Positions 1-7,747 of a stretch of DNA of 39,676 bases are shown here, piece after piece (within the stretch, counting starts at the first letter, position 1; every line of letters begins with the position of its first letter). The DNA comes from Shewanella decolorationis S12 (GTDB lineage: Bacteria > Pseudomonadota > Gammaproteobacteria > Enterobacterales > Shewanellaceae), in contig NZ_AXZL01000073.1 of the NCBI RefSeq assembly GCF_000485795.1, positions 227,103 through 266,778 of the forward strand, given 5' to 3'. A program made the translations under genes and the position numbers. The notes below the pieces were generated by a model that made no database searches, had not been told where the DNA came from, and saw only the letters and a program-made list of their open reading frames with translations.

Positions 1-478
1 AGCAGGAGATTGCTGGGCTGCTCACCTTTGAATGCGGCCCGAATACGTAGCTGAATGCTGGTATGGTCGGATTGTTCTGGTGTCTCAGCGAGTTGCGATC
101 GAATTGGATTTAAATCAACGTAAGTCATACAGGCTAACACCGCAGCTTCATCGAGTAGGGCTTGCGATTTGAACCGCCCTTCCCAGAATCGACCTGTACA
201 GTTATCTTCTTGATTTGCTTGCCTTGCAATGGGTTCGTTGAGGCAGCGCATAAACCATGAGATATCACATAATCGACTACGATAAAGGGCGATTGAGTGC
301 TTTAATCGGTTGACCTCATGGGCTTCGACTAACTCACCTTTAGCGAATTTTTGCGTTAATTCATCGCCTTTAAACAACTTATGCCACTGCTCAAGCACTT
401 CGCGGTCAGTCCCAGTGATTTGCTGTTTCGATATCCATCCGCAGCACCAGATGCAGATGATTTGGCATCACCGCAAAG
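1..478 (-). pseudogene. Decayed Y1 (REP-associated/IS200-like) transposase, frameshifted and partial
   Basis: Read on the minus strand this is the C-terminal part of a single-strand DNA transposase of the Y1/HUH family. Visible landmarks are NHLHLVL with the His-x-His pair (about 450-461), CTGRFWEGRFKSQALLDEAA, and YVDLNPIR, whose Tyr (codon at 120-122) is the likely nucleophile. The frame breaks in the GGG run at 411-413: removing one base joins ...ETANHW to TDREVLEQWHKLF, so a one-base insertion is the simplest explanation. The usual N-terminal portion before the HUH motif is not recognisable, and the C-terminus runs off the window edge. From about 479 to 729 no gene is visible. A 5'-deleted, frameshifted relic is the best call; a sequencing error at the G run is the alternative for the frameshift only. 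Confidence 0.75.
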
Positions 479-729
479 GTCCCACAACAATAGTAAAAAC
501 GACGCGAATTCAAATGATAATGACTCAGTCCACGCTGCTACAGCAATGGTTATCGGGAGCGATGTTAAGGCGAGAATTCAAGACTTATTTGAGTTTGGCG
601 AGGACGCTGAATAGAGGTTTCCCTATGAAATGCTTAGCATTGTATAGACGGTGCTTAACGCCCCGCTAAATAAGGATAGGAGTCGGTAATGTACTAGTAA
701 CATAAAGCTTTTTTAAAATGAAGCAACAA

Positions 730-1047
730 TCATGCATTTTTTAGTTCGATAAGCATCAGTATGATAATGAAAATAAAGTTAGAGTAGGAAATAAACATAC
801 CTTTTATAGTGTCAAGATTTTTAGTAATACTGTGGCCTTTCATTGCAACGATCAAACCTGCAATAGTTGTTATAGGATAAGTAAGTAAAAGGATGATAAA
901 GAGCCACTCGTAGAATGATGCATTTTTATATTGCTCTGTATTGAAGAAATTATTAGCCATCATTAATGATAATGGATAGAGGATTATGCTTAAACATGAC
1001 AAGTAACTTAATGCAAGTGCCGTATAGGTTATTCGGTTTCCAAACAT
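730..1047 (-). CDS. Small hypothetical membrane protein (105 aa)
   Basis: I do not recognise this family. The protein is hydrophobic, with about three membrane segments: near residues 8-30 (ALALSYLSCLSIILYPLSL), 47-70 (WLFIILLLTYPITTIAGLIV) and 86-101 (SNFIFIIILMLIEL). Its start is supported by a good Shine-Dalgarno GGAGAAG at 1053-1059, five bases before the ATG. The gene is AT-rich, rich in Ile, Phe and Asn, and unlike the core genes to its right, which suggests a horizontally acquired gene. It sits alone between a transposase relic and a 640-base non-coding stretch. It could be an immunity-like or orphan membrane protein, but nothing in the sequence decides that. Confidence 0.6.
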   Translation of the reverse strand: MFGNRITYTALALSYLSCLSIILYPLSLMMANNFFNTEQYKNASFYEWLFIILLLTYPITTIAGLIVAMKGHSITKNLDTIKGMFISYSNFIFIIILMLIELKNA

Positions 1048-1685
1048 GATTTCTTCTCCATACTTATACTAAAATCTGATGTAACATGACATATATCAAG
1101 CTAATTTATCAAGCATTATAAATTTCAAAAAATACACAAGAGCATAAAGTTAAATAGATTAATGAATCACTCAATGGTCTGTGTAATCACATCAAGACTA
1201 ATCAGATTAACAATTATTAGATAGTGACTGCACGAAAAACTTTCATCATTAAAAGCCTTCTAATCTAGACTTGACTCTCATTTTTTATAAAGTCATACAG
1301 TTTTTTCTTTTGCACTATCAATTAGCAATATAATACAATTTTCTTGTTCACAAATCCCGATAGCATTAACGCCTTTTCCCAATTTACTAGCCTTAGAGTG
1401 TACAATAATTATTGAGTTGTATCACAAAAGCACCTAACATGCTTATGAACATTTGCGATTTAGTTTCCAGTTATCTTGATTTTGACTCACCAAACTATAA
1501 GTCATAGTAAACGACCTCGAATGGAGACCTGTAGTTGAATATATAGATAACTATCCGCTTGCCAATGTGTCGACATATCTGCAAAGTTCCCGATCTTTAA
1601 TCATAAACACCTTACGACTTTGTTTAGCTAAAACATTAACACTTTAATGCAACATCTTTTATCATTAACACTCTCCGTTACTAAT
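1048..1685. other. AT-rich intergenic stretch with no recognisable gene
   Basis: No convincing open reading frame, RNA gene or strong terminator was seen on either strand. The segment is AT-rich and has scattered short frames, for example a plus-strand frame around 1533-1645 without a start or ribosome site, which may be decayed coding sequence. The right end holds the promoter of the 730-1047 gene. This looks like accessory DNA between the transposase relic and the conserved gene block that begins at 1686. Confidence 0.5.
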
Positions 1686-2180
1686 TCATTTTCTGGTTAA
1701 CTGGTCTAATAAAACGTCCATACTCTGTTCGAGTAGATCGAGGACTAATTCGAATCCTTGCGTACCGCCATAATAGGGATCGGGAACCTCATCCGTATCG
1801 CAATCACCGAAGGACAGCATCAGTTTTAATTTGTATTGGTATTCGGGTGGGCAACGGCGGCGTAAATCAGCGAGGTTGCTATTATCTGCCGCTAAAATAA
1901 GATCGAAATGCTCAAAATCGGCATCAATCACTTGCCTTGCTCGAATGCCGTCGAAACTTAATCCGCGTTTTTTACCTGCTGCGATTGAGCGGCTATCGGG
2001 TTGCTCCCCTTGGTGATAACCAATAGTGCCCGCCGAATCGACTTCGATATTAAGGCGGCGCTCGCGAATTTTAGCGCGGCAAACTGCCTCAGCGGTGGGC
2101 GAGCGACAAATATTACCCATACAGACCATTAAGATGCGTCGTACCGGCTGCGCTTTTGCAAACTCTTGATTGTCTAACAA
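1686..2180 (-). CDS. Low-molecular-weight protein-tyrosine phosphatase
   Basis: This cytoplasmic phosphatase removes phosphate from phosphotyrosine through a cysteinyl intermediate. The P-loop C-x5-R-S is present as CMGNICRSPTAEAV (Cys20, Arg26), and the general-acid loop appears as PDPYYGG (Asp near residue 134). The length of 164 aa is normal for the family. The start is a TTG at 2180 with GAGGAT a few bases upstream; no ATG lies before the active-site loop. In many Proteobacteria this enzyme pairs with a tyrosine kinase for exopolysaccharide export, but no kinase or capsule gene is beside it here, so its substrate cannot be inferred. The next gene upstream (2201) is in the same direction with a short gap, so they may be cotranscribed. 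Confidence 0.93.
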   Translation of the reverse strand: MLDNQEFAKAQPVRRILMVCMGNICRSPTAEAVCRAKIRERRLNIEVDSAGTIGYHQGEQPDSRSIAAGKKRGLSFDGIRARQVIDADFEHFDLILAADNSNLADLRRRCPPEYQYKLKLMLSFGDCDTDEVPDPYYGGTQGFELVLDLLEQSMDVLLDQLTRK

Positions 2181-2200
2181 TTTAGCATCCTCTCGTGTTG

Positions 2201-3217
2201 TTACTTAGGTGTTGATGCCATTTGACCAAAGGCGGGGGAAATACATTTTTTGACTTCAAAATGGTAACCATACTGCTCATGGGCAGATTCGGTAATTTCA
2301 AGTATTTCATAGTCATTGAGTTCAATCACTACAGAGTCAGCTAACTTTTGGCAACGGCTGCGGCCATCGGCTTCAAATTTATAGGCAAATAAGGCAATTA
2401 AATCGCGGATCCCTTTGTAATAGCTATGGCCAAAAGCCTTAAGTGTTTCGGTTGTGTCGGTTTGATCAGGTGTGAGTTCGCTGCCTGCCTGTTCAAGACT
2501 GTCTTCGGCTTTAAGAATGGTTTCGCCTTCGTTAACTACCTGTTTATCTATCGAATCATGTTTTAACGCTTGGGTTTTCTTGGCTAAATCCCCTACCCAG
2601 TTTTCACCATCGGTAATCGCAACCAAGTTTAATAACAACACAACAGACAGAATCATACGCACCAGCGCGGTTGTTACCACAAATCGTCTTTTATTTCCTT
2701 GCTGCTTGGCTTCGAGTCCCAATATGCGTAATCCGATATGGAAAAACAAATAACAAGGGATCACCAATTGCAGTAAGAGTAAAGCGAGGATAGAGATACA
2801 CACAAACCAAATCGGCAAATACAGCAAAATGGCAAAGTTATGGGTGTAGGACAAATGTGAGGCCGATACACCGGTGATTTCGTTCACCACACTGCCGCTC
2901 GCAGCTAAGGCAAAGTTAGCAATAACGGCATAAAACAGCAGAAAAATGGCTTTGCCTGCTAAAGTATGCCAAGCCATGGCAAATTTCGGCCAAAACTCAA
3001 TAATCAAGGCAATAGCAGTGATAACGGCAGCTACCCAAATTTCGGGTTGAAATAACATTAGTGCTAACAAAGCTAATACGTAACAACGCTGCGCCAAACT
3101 TAAACTGAGTAAAAGCTGTTTTGTTGCAACTATTGGATGCTTTATCCATTTGGGGACAACGAGGACGCCCTCAATTCGTTGTTTCCACGACGTTAATCCA
3201 CGCAAACTTTCGACCAA
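2201..3217 (-). CDS. Hypothetical multi-spanning membrane protein
   Basis: The family is not recognised. The N-terminal half has about five hydrophobic segments, for example LALLALMLF, VAAVITAIALIIEFW, IFLLFYAVIANFALAAS, FAILLYLPIWFVCISILALL and ALVRMILSVVLLLNLVA. These are followed by a soluble, charged C-terminal region of about 130 residues with two cysteines (SRCQKL and KKCISP). I place the start at a TTG (3217) preceded by AAGGAG with six bases between. The frame is open further up to a TTG at 3271, which lacks a Shine-Dalgarno. The gene lies 20 bases upstream of the tyrosine phosphatase and probably shares its transcript. A sensor or envelope role is possible but unsupported. Confidence 0.7.
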   Translation of the reverse strand: MVESLRGLTSWKQRIEGVLVVPKWIKHPIVATKQLLLSLSLAQRCYVLALLALMLFQPEIWVAAVITAIALIIEFWPKFAMAWHTLAGKAIFLLFYAVIANFALAASGSVVNEITGVSASHLSYTHNFAILLYLPIWFVCISILALLLLQLVIPCYLFFHIGLRILGLEAKQQGNKRRFVVTTALVRMILSVVLLLNLVAITDGENWVGDLAKKTQALKHDSIDKQVVNEGETILKAEDSLEQAGSELTPDQTDTTETLKAFGHSYYKGIRDLIALFAYKFEADGRSRCQKLADSVVIELNDYEILEITESAHEQYGYHFEVKKCISPAFGQMASTPK

Positions 3218-3325
3218 AACTTGCTCCTTAGAATTTTTTTGTCCATTAATAATCAACACGATATATGGCAACTTTTACACTAACGAGCTCGATTTTTATC
3301 AAAGCGATACAATTTAGCAACTTAA

Positions 3326-4225
3326 TTATTGTTCCTCGGGGATTATATCGGTTCTTATCCGCAAAAAGCTCGCGAATCGCGGTAAACCATTTGCGGTAGT
3401 TCCTAAATATTTATAGGTAATTAGCGTACCAATGGCAGGTGGATGTTGACGCTCGGCTAAACTAAAGCCTGTACCAATACTAAAAATTCGACCATCCGGC
3501 GTTTGCACCCTTAATGCGCCCATTTGACCCGTAAACTGCCCTTTACCGGGAATATAGCCAATGACTTTGGCTTCGGCATCCAAATAAGGCTTTAACTTCA
3601 TCACATTAGGATTTCGCCCCGGTGTATAGAGGGCTGAGCGACGATGGAGGATGATACCTTCGGCTCCCTGAGCGACTAAGACATCTAATTTTTGATACAG
3701 CGCCTCAATACTCTCCACGCTGACTTGCTCAACAACTTGAAGATAAATCGATTTATCAGCAATTAGCGTCTGCATATCTCGATATCGCTTTTCAAAACTC
3801 CCCTGCATCTGAGGTAAATCAAACACCATAAAGCGCACGTTTTGCCAGTCGTTTTCTTTGGGTGAGGTTTGCCGTATCAGCCCAGATATTGCTTCAAATT
3901 GCCCTCGCCCTATCCATAATTCTCCGTCCATGGGGATGGAAGGGAAGTTTGCGGTAAACCAACTTGGCGCAAGGATTGGATTTCCCTGACGAGTCACTAA
4001 ACGTTTCCCATCCCAATAGCCACGTACACCATCGAGTTTTTCGCTGACGAAAAACTCACTGATTTGAATACGTTTCTCGCGAGAAAACTCGGTCGCTAAT
4101 TGAATATTTGGTGTCTGGGGATTGGCGTAACAGACTGCCATTGTTAAGCCGTATACACTAAGTCCCGCAACCCAATACTGCACTAGTGTAAATGTTAAAA
4201 ACAGTGAGCGAATTGTAAGAGCCAT
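3326..4225 (-). CDS. ATP-dependent DNA ligase, exported (Lig E type)
   Basis: A minimal ATP-dependent DNA ligase that seals nicks through a lysyl-AMP intermediate. The nucleotidylation motif K-x-D-G-x-R is present in SEKLDGVRGYWDG (Lys63). Later motifs include MDGELW, AEGIILHRR and VMKLKPY. The length of 299 aa fits the small bacterial Lig E group: adenylation domain plus a short OB fold, without DNA-binding extensions. A hydrophobic N-terminus (LFLTFTLVQYWVAGLSVYGL, then VCYA) reads as a signal peptide, consistent with the periplasmic location proposed for this group and a suggested role in repairing incoming DNA during competence. The ATG at 4225 has GAGGCAAAGGA just upstream. It is not the replicative NAD-dependent LigA. 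Confidence 0.9.
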   Translation of the reverse strand: MALTIRSLFLTFTLVQYWVAGLSVYGLTMAVCYANPQTPNIQLATEFSREKRIQISEFFVSEKLDGVRGYWDGKRLVTRQGNPILAPSWFTANFPSIPMDGELWIGRGQFEAISGLIRQTSPKENDWQNVRFMVFDLPQMQGSFEKRYRDMQTLIADKSIYLQVVEQVSVESIEALYQKLDVLVAQGAEGIILHRRSALYTPGRNPNVMKLKPYLDAEAKVIGYIPGKGQFTGQMGALRVQTPDGRIFSIGTGFSLAERQHPPAIGTLITYKYLGTTANGLPRFASFLRIRTDIIPEEQ

Positions 4226-4476
4226 TCCTTTGCCTCTTCAATAAAGTGGTATTGAGCATAAAGTCTAGCCTTAAGATTTGTCTAGCGCGAGTTAGAGCGC
4301 TGCCCGATAACACCTTAGCAGGACTGTGAATTTGTCGGTTTAATGCTTTATACGCTGGGGTTATCGGGCTATACTGCGGCCTCTTTTTAAGCTCGCTCAA
4401 ATGTTAACAGGTTAGTTGTATTTTGCTTGAGCGGGTAAATGCTTCGCGAACAATCGCACAAGTTGATGGAATTATT

Positions 4477-4848
4477 ATGAAACCAGCAAACAACCACGGT
4501 ATTAAACGCATTTTTAGAGCGACGGGATTTTCGATGAAGGGCTTAAAAGCCGCTTGGATCCACGAAGCCGCTTTTAGACAGGAATTGATGCTAGCCGTGG
4601 TAATGCTACCCATCGCCCTATTGGTCGATATCAGCACCATGGAACGTCTAATGCTGATCTTAACCCTATTCATCGTGTTGATTGTTGAGCTATTAAACTC
4701 AGCGATTGAAGCTGTGGTTGACCGAGTGGGCAGTGAAATCCATCCACTGAGTGGCCAAGCAAAGGATATTGCCTCCGCAGCGGTGTTTATGAGTTTAGCA
4801 CTCTGCGCTATCACATGGCTTGTGGTGCTGCTACCACTGGTTATTTAA
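4477..4848 (+). CDS. dgkA: Diacylglycerol kinase
   Basis: A small integral-membrane kinase that phosphorylates diacylglycerol to phosphatidate, recycling the diacylglycerol left when membrane-derived glycans are made. The family signature is present as ELLNSAIEAVVDRVGSE, with the catalytic Glu and the Asn-Ser-Ala-Ile-Glu metal-binding helix. Three transmembrane helices can be traced (about 33-49, 55-71 and 98-121). I start it at the ATG at 4477, giving 123 aa, the usual length. The frame is open upstream to 4423, but those residues are not family-like. It is divergent from the ligase gene and followed by a strong terminator at 4945-4982. Confidence 0.95.
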   Translation: MKPANNHGIKRIFRATGFSMKGLKAAWIHEAAFRQELMLAVVMLPIALLVDISTMERLMLILTLFIVLIVELLNSAIEAVVDRVGSEIHPLSGQAKDIASAAVFMSLALCAITWLVVLLPLVI

Positions 4849-4944
4849 TGCGTGCAATTCAATGCCTGTTCTTTAGCGTAATCTTTAACGAGTGCATTTA
4901 TCTGGCGAAGCGAAGTATCACTTCCCAACCATTTGTTCTGCAAT

Positions 4945-4982
4945 AAAAAACGCCTTTTGGTTATCACCTAAAGGCGTTTTTA
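4945..4982. terminator. Bidirectional Rho-independent terminator between dgkA and hdfR
   Basis: An A-tract followed by AACGCCTTTTGG, loop TTATCA, and CCTAAAGGCGTT ending in a T-tract. A and T tracts on both flanks make it usable from dgkA on the plus strand and from hdfR on the minus strand. Confidence 0.9.
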
Positions 4983-5000
4983 ATTCACAGATGTTACTGA

Positions 5001-5858
5001 TTAGCGTTTATCTGCTGACTTATCGGCTAAAAAGCTAATTGCCTGTTTGATTTGCTCTAAGCGGTCATTCTCGGCCCAATAGGCAACATACACACGACGC
5101 GAAATGGCGCTCGCCCCCGCAACTAAATGCAGCTCACCCCGGTTCAACAATGGCTGAACCAAATGCTCGGGTAAAAACGCGCAGCCACCGTTATTTTGGA
5201 TAAAATCCAAAGCGATACTGGCCGAACTAGTGTGTAATGTCGGCACGGGTAGAGCGGCATATTCCTGAGCGTGGATAATATTAAATGCCGTGCCCCAATC
5301 CACTTTGACATATTGCCCTGCCTGCACAGAATTCACCGCGATACCAGCCGATTGAGACACGAGCAACAAATTAATTTGCCCCAATTGCACCAATTCAAAT
5401 TGGTCAAGCTTGGGCGGATCAAAGGAAATCGCTAAATCAAGGGTGCGGTCCATCAACTGACGTGTCATTACAGTGAGTGGCAAAACCTCGGTCCGCAATG
5501 CCACTCCAGGTAATCCCACATGCAAATGCTGTAAATGCCCCTGCAAATAGGCATCCCAAATGTTGGGGCCAGCACCAATGGCAAGTTGAGTCGATTGTAA
5601 CTGACTAAGCGAAACATCTTGCTTAGCACGCTCCCAAGCGGTTAATACCGCTTCTGCATGTCCAAGCATACGCTCACCCGCCGGAGTGGGTTGAATATTG
5701 TTACGTTGACGTTCAAACAAGGCCACACCGAGGATGCTTTCGAGTTGTTTAACCCGAAAACTGACCGCACTGCGGGTAAGGTAAAGATTTTCCGCAGCCT
5801 TGCCGAAATGACGAGTGCGGGAGACTTCTAAAAAGGTCTTTAGTAAATCGGTATCCAT
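5001..5858 (-). CDS. hdfR: LysR-family transcriptional regulator HdfR
   Basis: A DNA-binding regulator with an N-terminal winged helix-turn-helix (about 1-60) and a substrate-binding-like effector domain. The N-terminus MDTDLLKTFLEVSRTRHFGK and the later VKQLE and RQRNN are nearly the same as Escherichia coli HdfR, which represses flhDC and affects other genes. The length of 285 aa is normal. The gene is divergent from maoP across a 108-base gap, the same arrangement as hdfR-maoP (yifE) in enterobacteria, which strengthens both assignments. Self-regulation from the shared intergenic region is likely for a LysR protein; a perfect 16-base palindrome lies there (5890-5905). Whether the Shewanella protein controls flagella cannot be read from sequence. 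Confidence 0.9.
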   Translation of the reverse strand: MDTDLLKTFLEVSRTRHFGKAAENLYLTRSAVSFRVKQLESILGVALFERQRNNIQPTPAGERMLGHAEAVLTAWERAKQDVSLSQLQSTQLAIGAGPNIWDAYLQGHLQHLHVGLPGVALRTEVLPLTVMTRQLMDRTLDLAISFDPPKLDQFELVQLGQINLLLVSQSAGIAVNSVQAGQYVKVDWGTAFNIIHAQEYAALPVPTLHTSSASIALDFIQNNGGCAFLPEHLVQPLLNRGELHLVAGASAISRRVYVAYWAENDRLEQIKQAISFLADKSADKR

Positions 5859-5889
5859 AAAAATTCTTGACCAACATTGGCAAATTTTT

Positions 5890-5905
5890 TTGATTTATAA
5901 ATCAA
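5890..5905. promoter_or_regulatory. Perfect 16-bp palindrome between hdfR and maoP
   Basis: TTGATTTATAAATCAA is a perfect inverted repeat in the 108-base hdfR-maoP gap, about 30 bases upstream of the hdfR start. It is a candidate LysR-type operator. The E. coli Ori-macrodomain site maoS also lies in the hdfR-maoP gap, so a relation to that site is possible. I do not recall the maoS sequence well enough to compare. Confidence 0.5.
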
Positions 5906-5966
5906 TAATACTAGCCAATACTCCACTTGCAAATCTTTGTATATCAAAAACTAGAAGGTAACAGCC

Positions 5967-6422
5967 ATGTCTGAACAGTCTTTTTCAAACGCTAACAAGG
6001 GTTCTGAGACGGTGAACGGCTCAGCTGCCAGTTTCGTATCCCATAAACGTTTTTACGACGACACTAATTTTCCAAAAGGTTTTAAGCGCAGTGGCGACTT
6101 CACCAGTAAAGAAGCCGAACTGCTTGAATTACATGGCCATGCCATGAAAAACCTCGATGAAGGCAAGTCGCTCCCCGTCACCGCCGATGAAGCACAATTT
6201 GTCGAAGTCATCAAAGGAAACATCGCTCCCAGTAGCTTGTTAGAGCATATCTGGTTAAAGTACCGCAAACTCGCCTTAGGTAAGCCCTTTTATGCTGTGG
6301 TTGGCACGGTTCATTTGCCCGCCACTAAACCTGAGATTGAGCCAGTTGAAGCGGCATTCGATGTGGATGTCGAAATTGAAGATGACGTTCAGGACGAAGC
6401 TGAACCCGAGGATAAAGAATGA
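5967..6422 (+). CDS. maoP: Macrodomain Ori protein MaoP (YifE/DUF413)
   Basis: In E. coli this small protein acts with the site maoS to organise the Ori macrodomain of the chromosome. The conserved core here is RFYDDTNFPKGFKRSGDFT, KEAELLELHG, and the later EHIWLKYRKL; it matches the DUF413 pattern of YifE. Residues 1-24 are a low-complexity Ser/Asn lead, and the last about 30 residues are very acidic (EIEDDVQDEAEPEDKE), so the 151-aa protein is longer than the E. coli one. The ATG at 5967 has GAAGG eight bases upstream. It is divergent from hdfR, the conserved neighbour, and followed after 20 bases by an ATP-grasp gene, probably in one operon. Confidence 0.9.
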   Translation: MSEQSFSNANKGSETVNGSAASFVSHKRFYDDTNFPKGFKRSGDFTSKEAELLELHGHAMKNLDEGKSLPVTADEAQFVEVIKGNIAPSSLLEHIWLKYRKLALGKPFYAVVGTVHLPATKPEIEPVEAAFDVDVEIEDDVQDEAEPEDKE

Positions 6423-6442
6423 AAATGAAGGTTTGCGATTAA

Positions 6443-7447
6443 ATGCGTGGGTGGATTTTATATAAAGAAACCGCGACTCAGCTAAAACCTGAATTGTATG
6501 AAATTGAGCGTCTATTGGCTGCCGCCAAGGCCGACAATATTGAGTTAGAAGTGTATGCTCCGGATGAGTTTGATCTCACCGTGACCAGAGAAGACAATAA
6601 GAGTATTTTGTTAAACGGTCAACCCGTTGAATTACCAGACTTTATCATTCCTAGAATGGGTTCTGGCACCACCTACTTTGCCTTGGCGATTATTCGCCAC
6701 CTTGAGCGTTTAGGGGTGTACTGCCTCAATCCTTCTAAAGCCATTGAAATCGTCAAAGATAAGCTCTTTTCCCAGCAATTGCTGGCCGAGAAGAACTTGC
6801 CCACACCTAAAACCATGCTGGTAAAGTTCCCCGTCGATATCGAACTGGTTGAACGCCATTTAGGTTTTCCGGTGGTAATTAAAACCCTTTCGGGTTCGCA
6901 GGGAAGCGGGGTATTTTTATCCCATAAGGCCCGTGAATTTGATGACTTAATGCAATTGATCGAGGCGACCAATAAAAACGCCAACATCATTCTGCAGGAG
7001 TTTATCGCCAACAGCCATGGCCGCGATCTCCGTGTATTTACCATTGGTGGACGCGTGGCTGGCTGCTATGAGCGCCGTGGGCAGGAAGATAGCTTTAAAG
7101 CTAATGTTAGTGCGGGTGGTTCGGCACGTCCCTTTGAAATTACACCTGAAATCGAATGGCTGGCGACACAAACCGCCAATATTCTCGATTTAGATGTAGC
7201 GGGTATCGATTTGTTATTCGATAACGGCCACTACAAAATCTGTGAAGCCAACTCGTCCCCAGGCTTTGAAGGCTTAGAATCCTGCTTAAATGTGGATATT
7301 GCCGCGCAAATTTTGCATTTTATCCGCATCCGTCTAGGCATGTTCAACAAGGATGAAAAAAGCAGTGAGCCAATACAAACGCCCGCTGTCGAAGCAAACA
7401 CAACAGCAAATAGCAGCACGCCAGAGGCAAATCCCGCCTCAAACTAA
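6443..7447 (+). CDS. RimK-like ATP-grasp ligase
   Basis: A cytoplasmic ATP-grasp enzyme of the RimK type, which joins an amino acid or similar amine to a carboxylate through an acyl-phosphate. Visible are the pre-ATP domain with IPRMGSGTTYFALAIIRHLE, the Lys in KDKLFSQQLL, the glycine loop TLSGSQGSGVFL, the LQEFI hinge, GRDLRVFTIGGRVAG, and the metal-binding end AGIDLLF with CEANSSPGFEG. The catalytic region ends near residue 300; the tail is a low-complexity Thr/Asn/Ala stretch. RimK itself adds glutamates to ribosomal protein S6, but this 334-aa form is longer and sits behind maoP, so the substrate is open. It is followed by a good terminator. Confidence 0.85.
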   Translation: MRGWILYKETATQLKPELYEIERLLAAAKADNIELEVYAPDEFDLTVTREDNKSILLNGQPVELPDFIIPRMGSGTTYFALAIIRHLERLGVYCLNPSKAIEIVKDKLFSQQLLAEKNLPTPKTMLVKFPVDIELVERHLGFPVVIKTLSGSQGSGVFLSHKAREFDDLMQLIEATNKNANIILQEFIANSHGRDLRVFTIGGRVAGCYERRGQEDSFKANVSAGGSARPFEITPEIEWLATQTANILDLDVAGIDLLFDNGHYKICEANSSPGFEGLESCLNVDIAAQILHFIRIRLGMFNKDEKSSEPIQTPAVEANTTANSSTPEANPASN

Positions 7448-7475
7448 CACAAAAAGATTGTGTTGAAATCACTCT

Positions 7476-7505
7476 GCGGCTCAGTCTCTACTGGGCCGCT
7501 TTTTT
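7476..7505 (+). terminator. Rho-independent terminator of the maoP-ATP-grasp operon
   Basis: Stem GCGGCTCAG / CTGGGCCGC (7476-7499, one G-T pair, six-base loop) followed by six T. It ends the operon. The remaining bases to the next start (7748) hold an AT-rich promoter region with no other gene. Confidence 0.88.
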
Positions 7506-7747
7506 GGCTTAACCATACATTTTCGTCACAAATCACCAAGATGTAAATTACCGTGATCCTTCCCACAACACCAGTACACCAAAGCGATTAGCCGTACTAC
7601 TTTTGTTTTAAATCACAAAACAAGGCAATTTCAAAAACAATTTATTCACATTTTGAAATTTGCTGTTACACTCCAAATGTCCATAAGCTTATGGCACTTA
7701 AGTCTGATGTTATCGCTGGATATAATAAGAAGAATACTGGAGTAACG

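Noticed and set aside
310..669. Plus-strand frame over the transposase relic
   Set aside because: It is antisense to the recognisable transposase sequence, has no ribosome site and resembles no protein.
668..680. Thirteen-base match AAATAAGGATAGG with attC3 (near 39589)
   Set aside because: Exact 13-base pairs are expected by chance in a window of this size, and the first copy has no hairpin partner.
640..730. Full attC site left of the small membrane gene
   Set aside because: The core GTTAAGC is present on the minus strand, but I could not find the matching left core or pairing arms near the gene end.
4158..4400. Minus-strand frame over the ligase start and upstream gap
   Set aside because: It overlaps the signal peptide of the ligase in another frame and has no family features.
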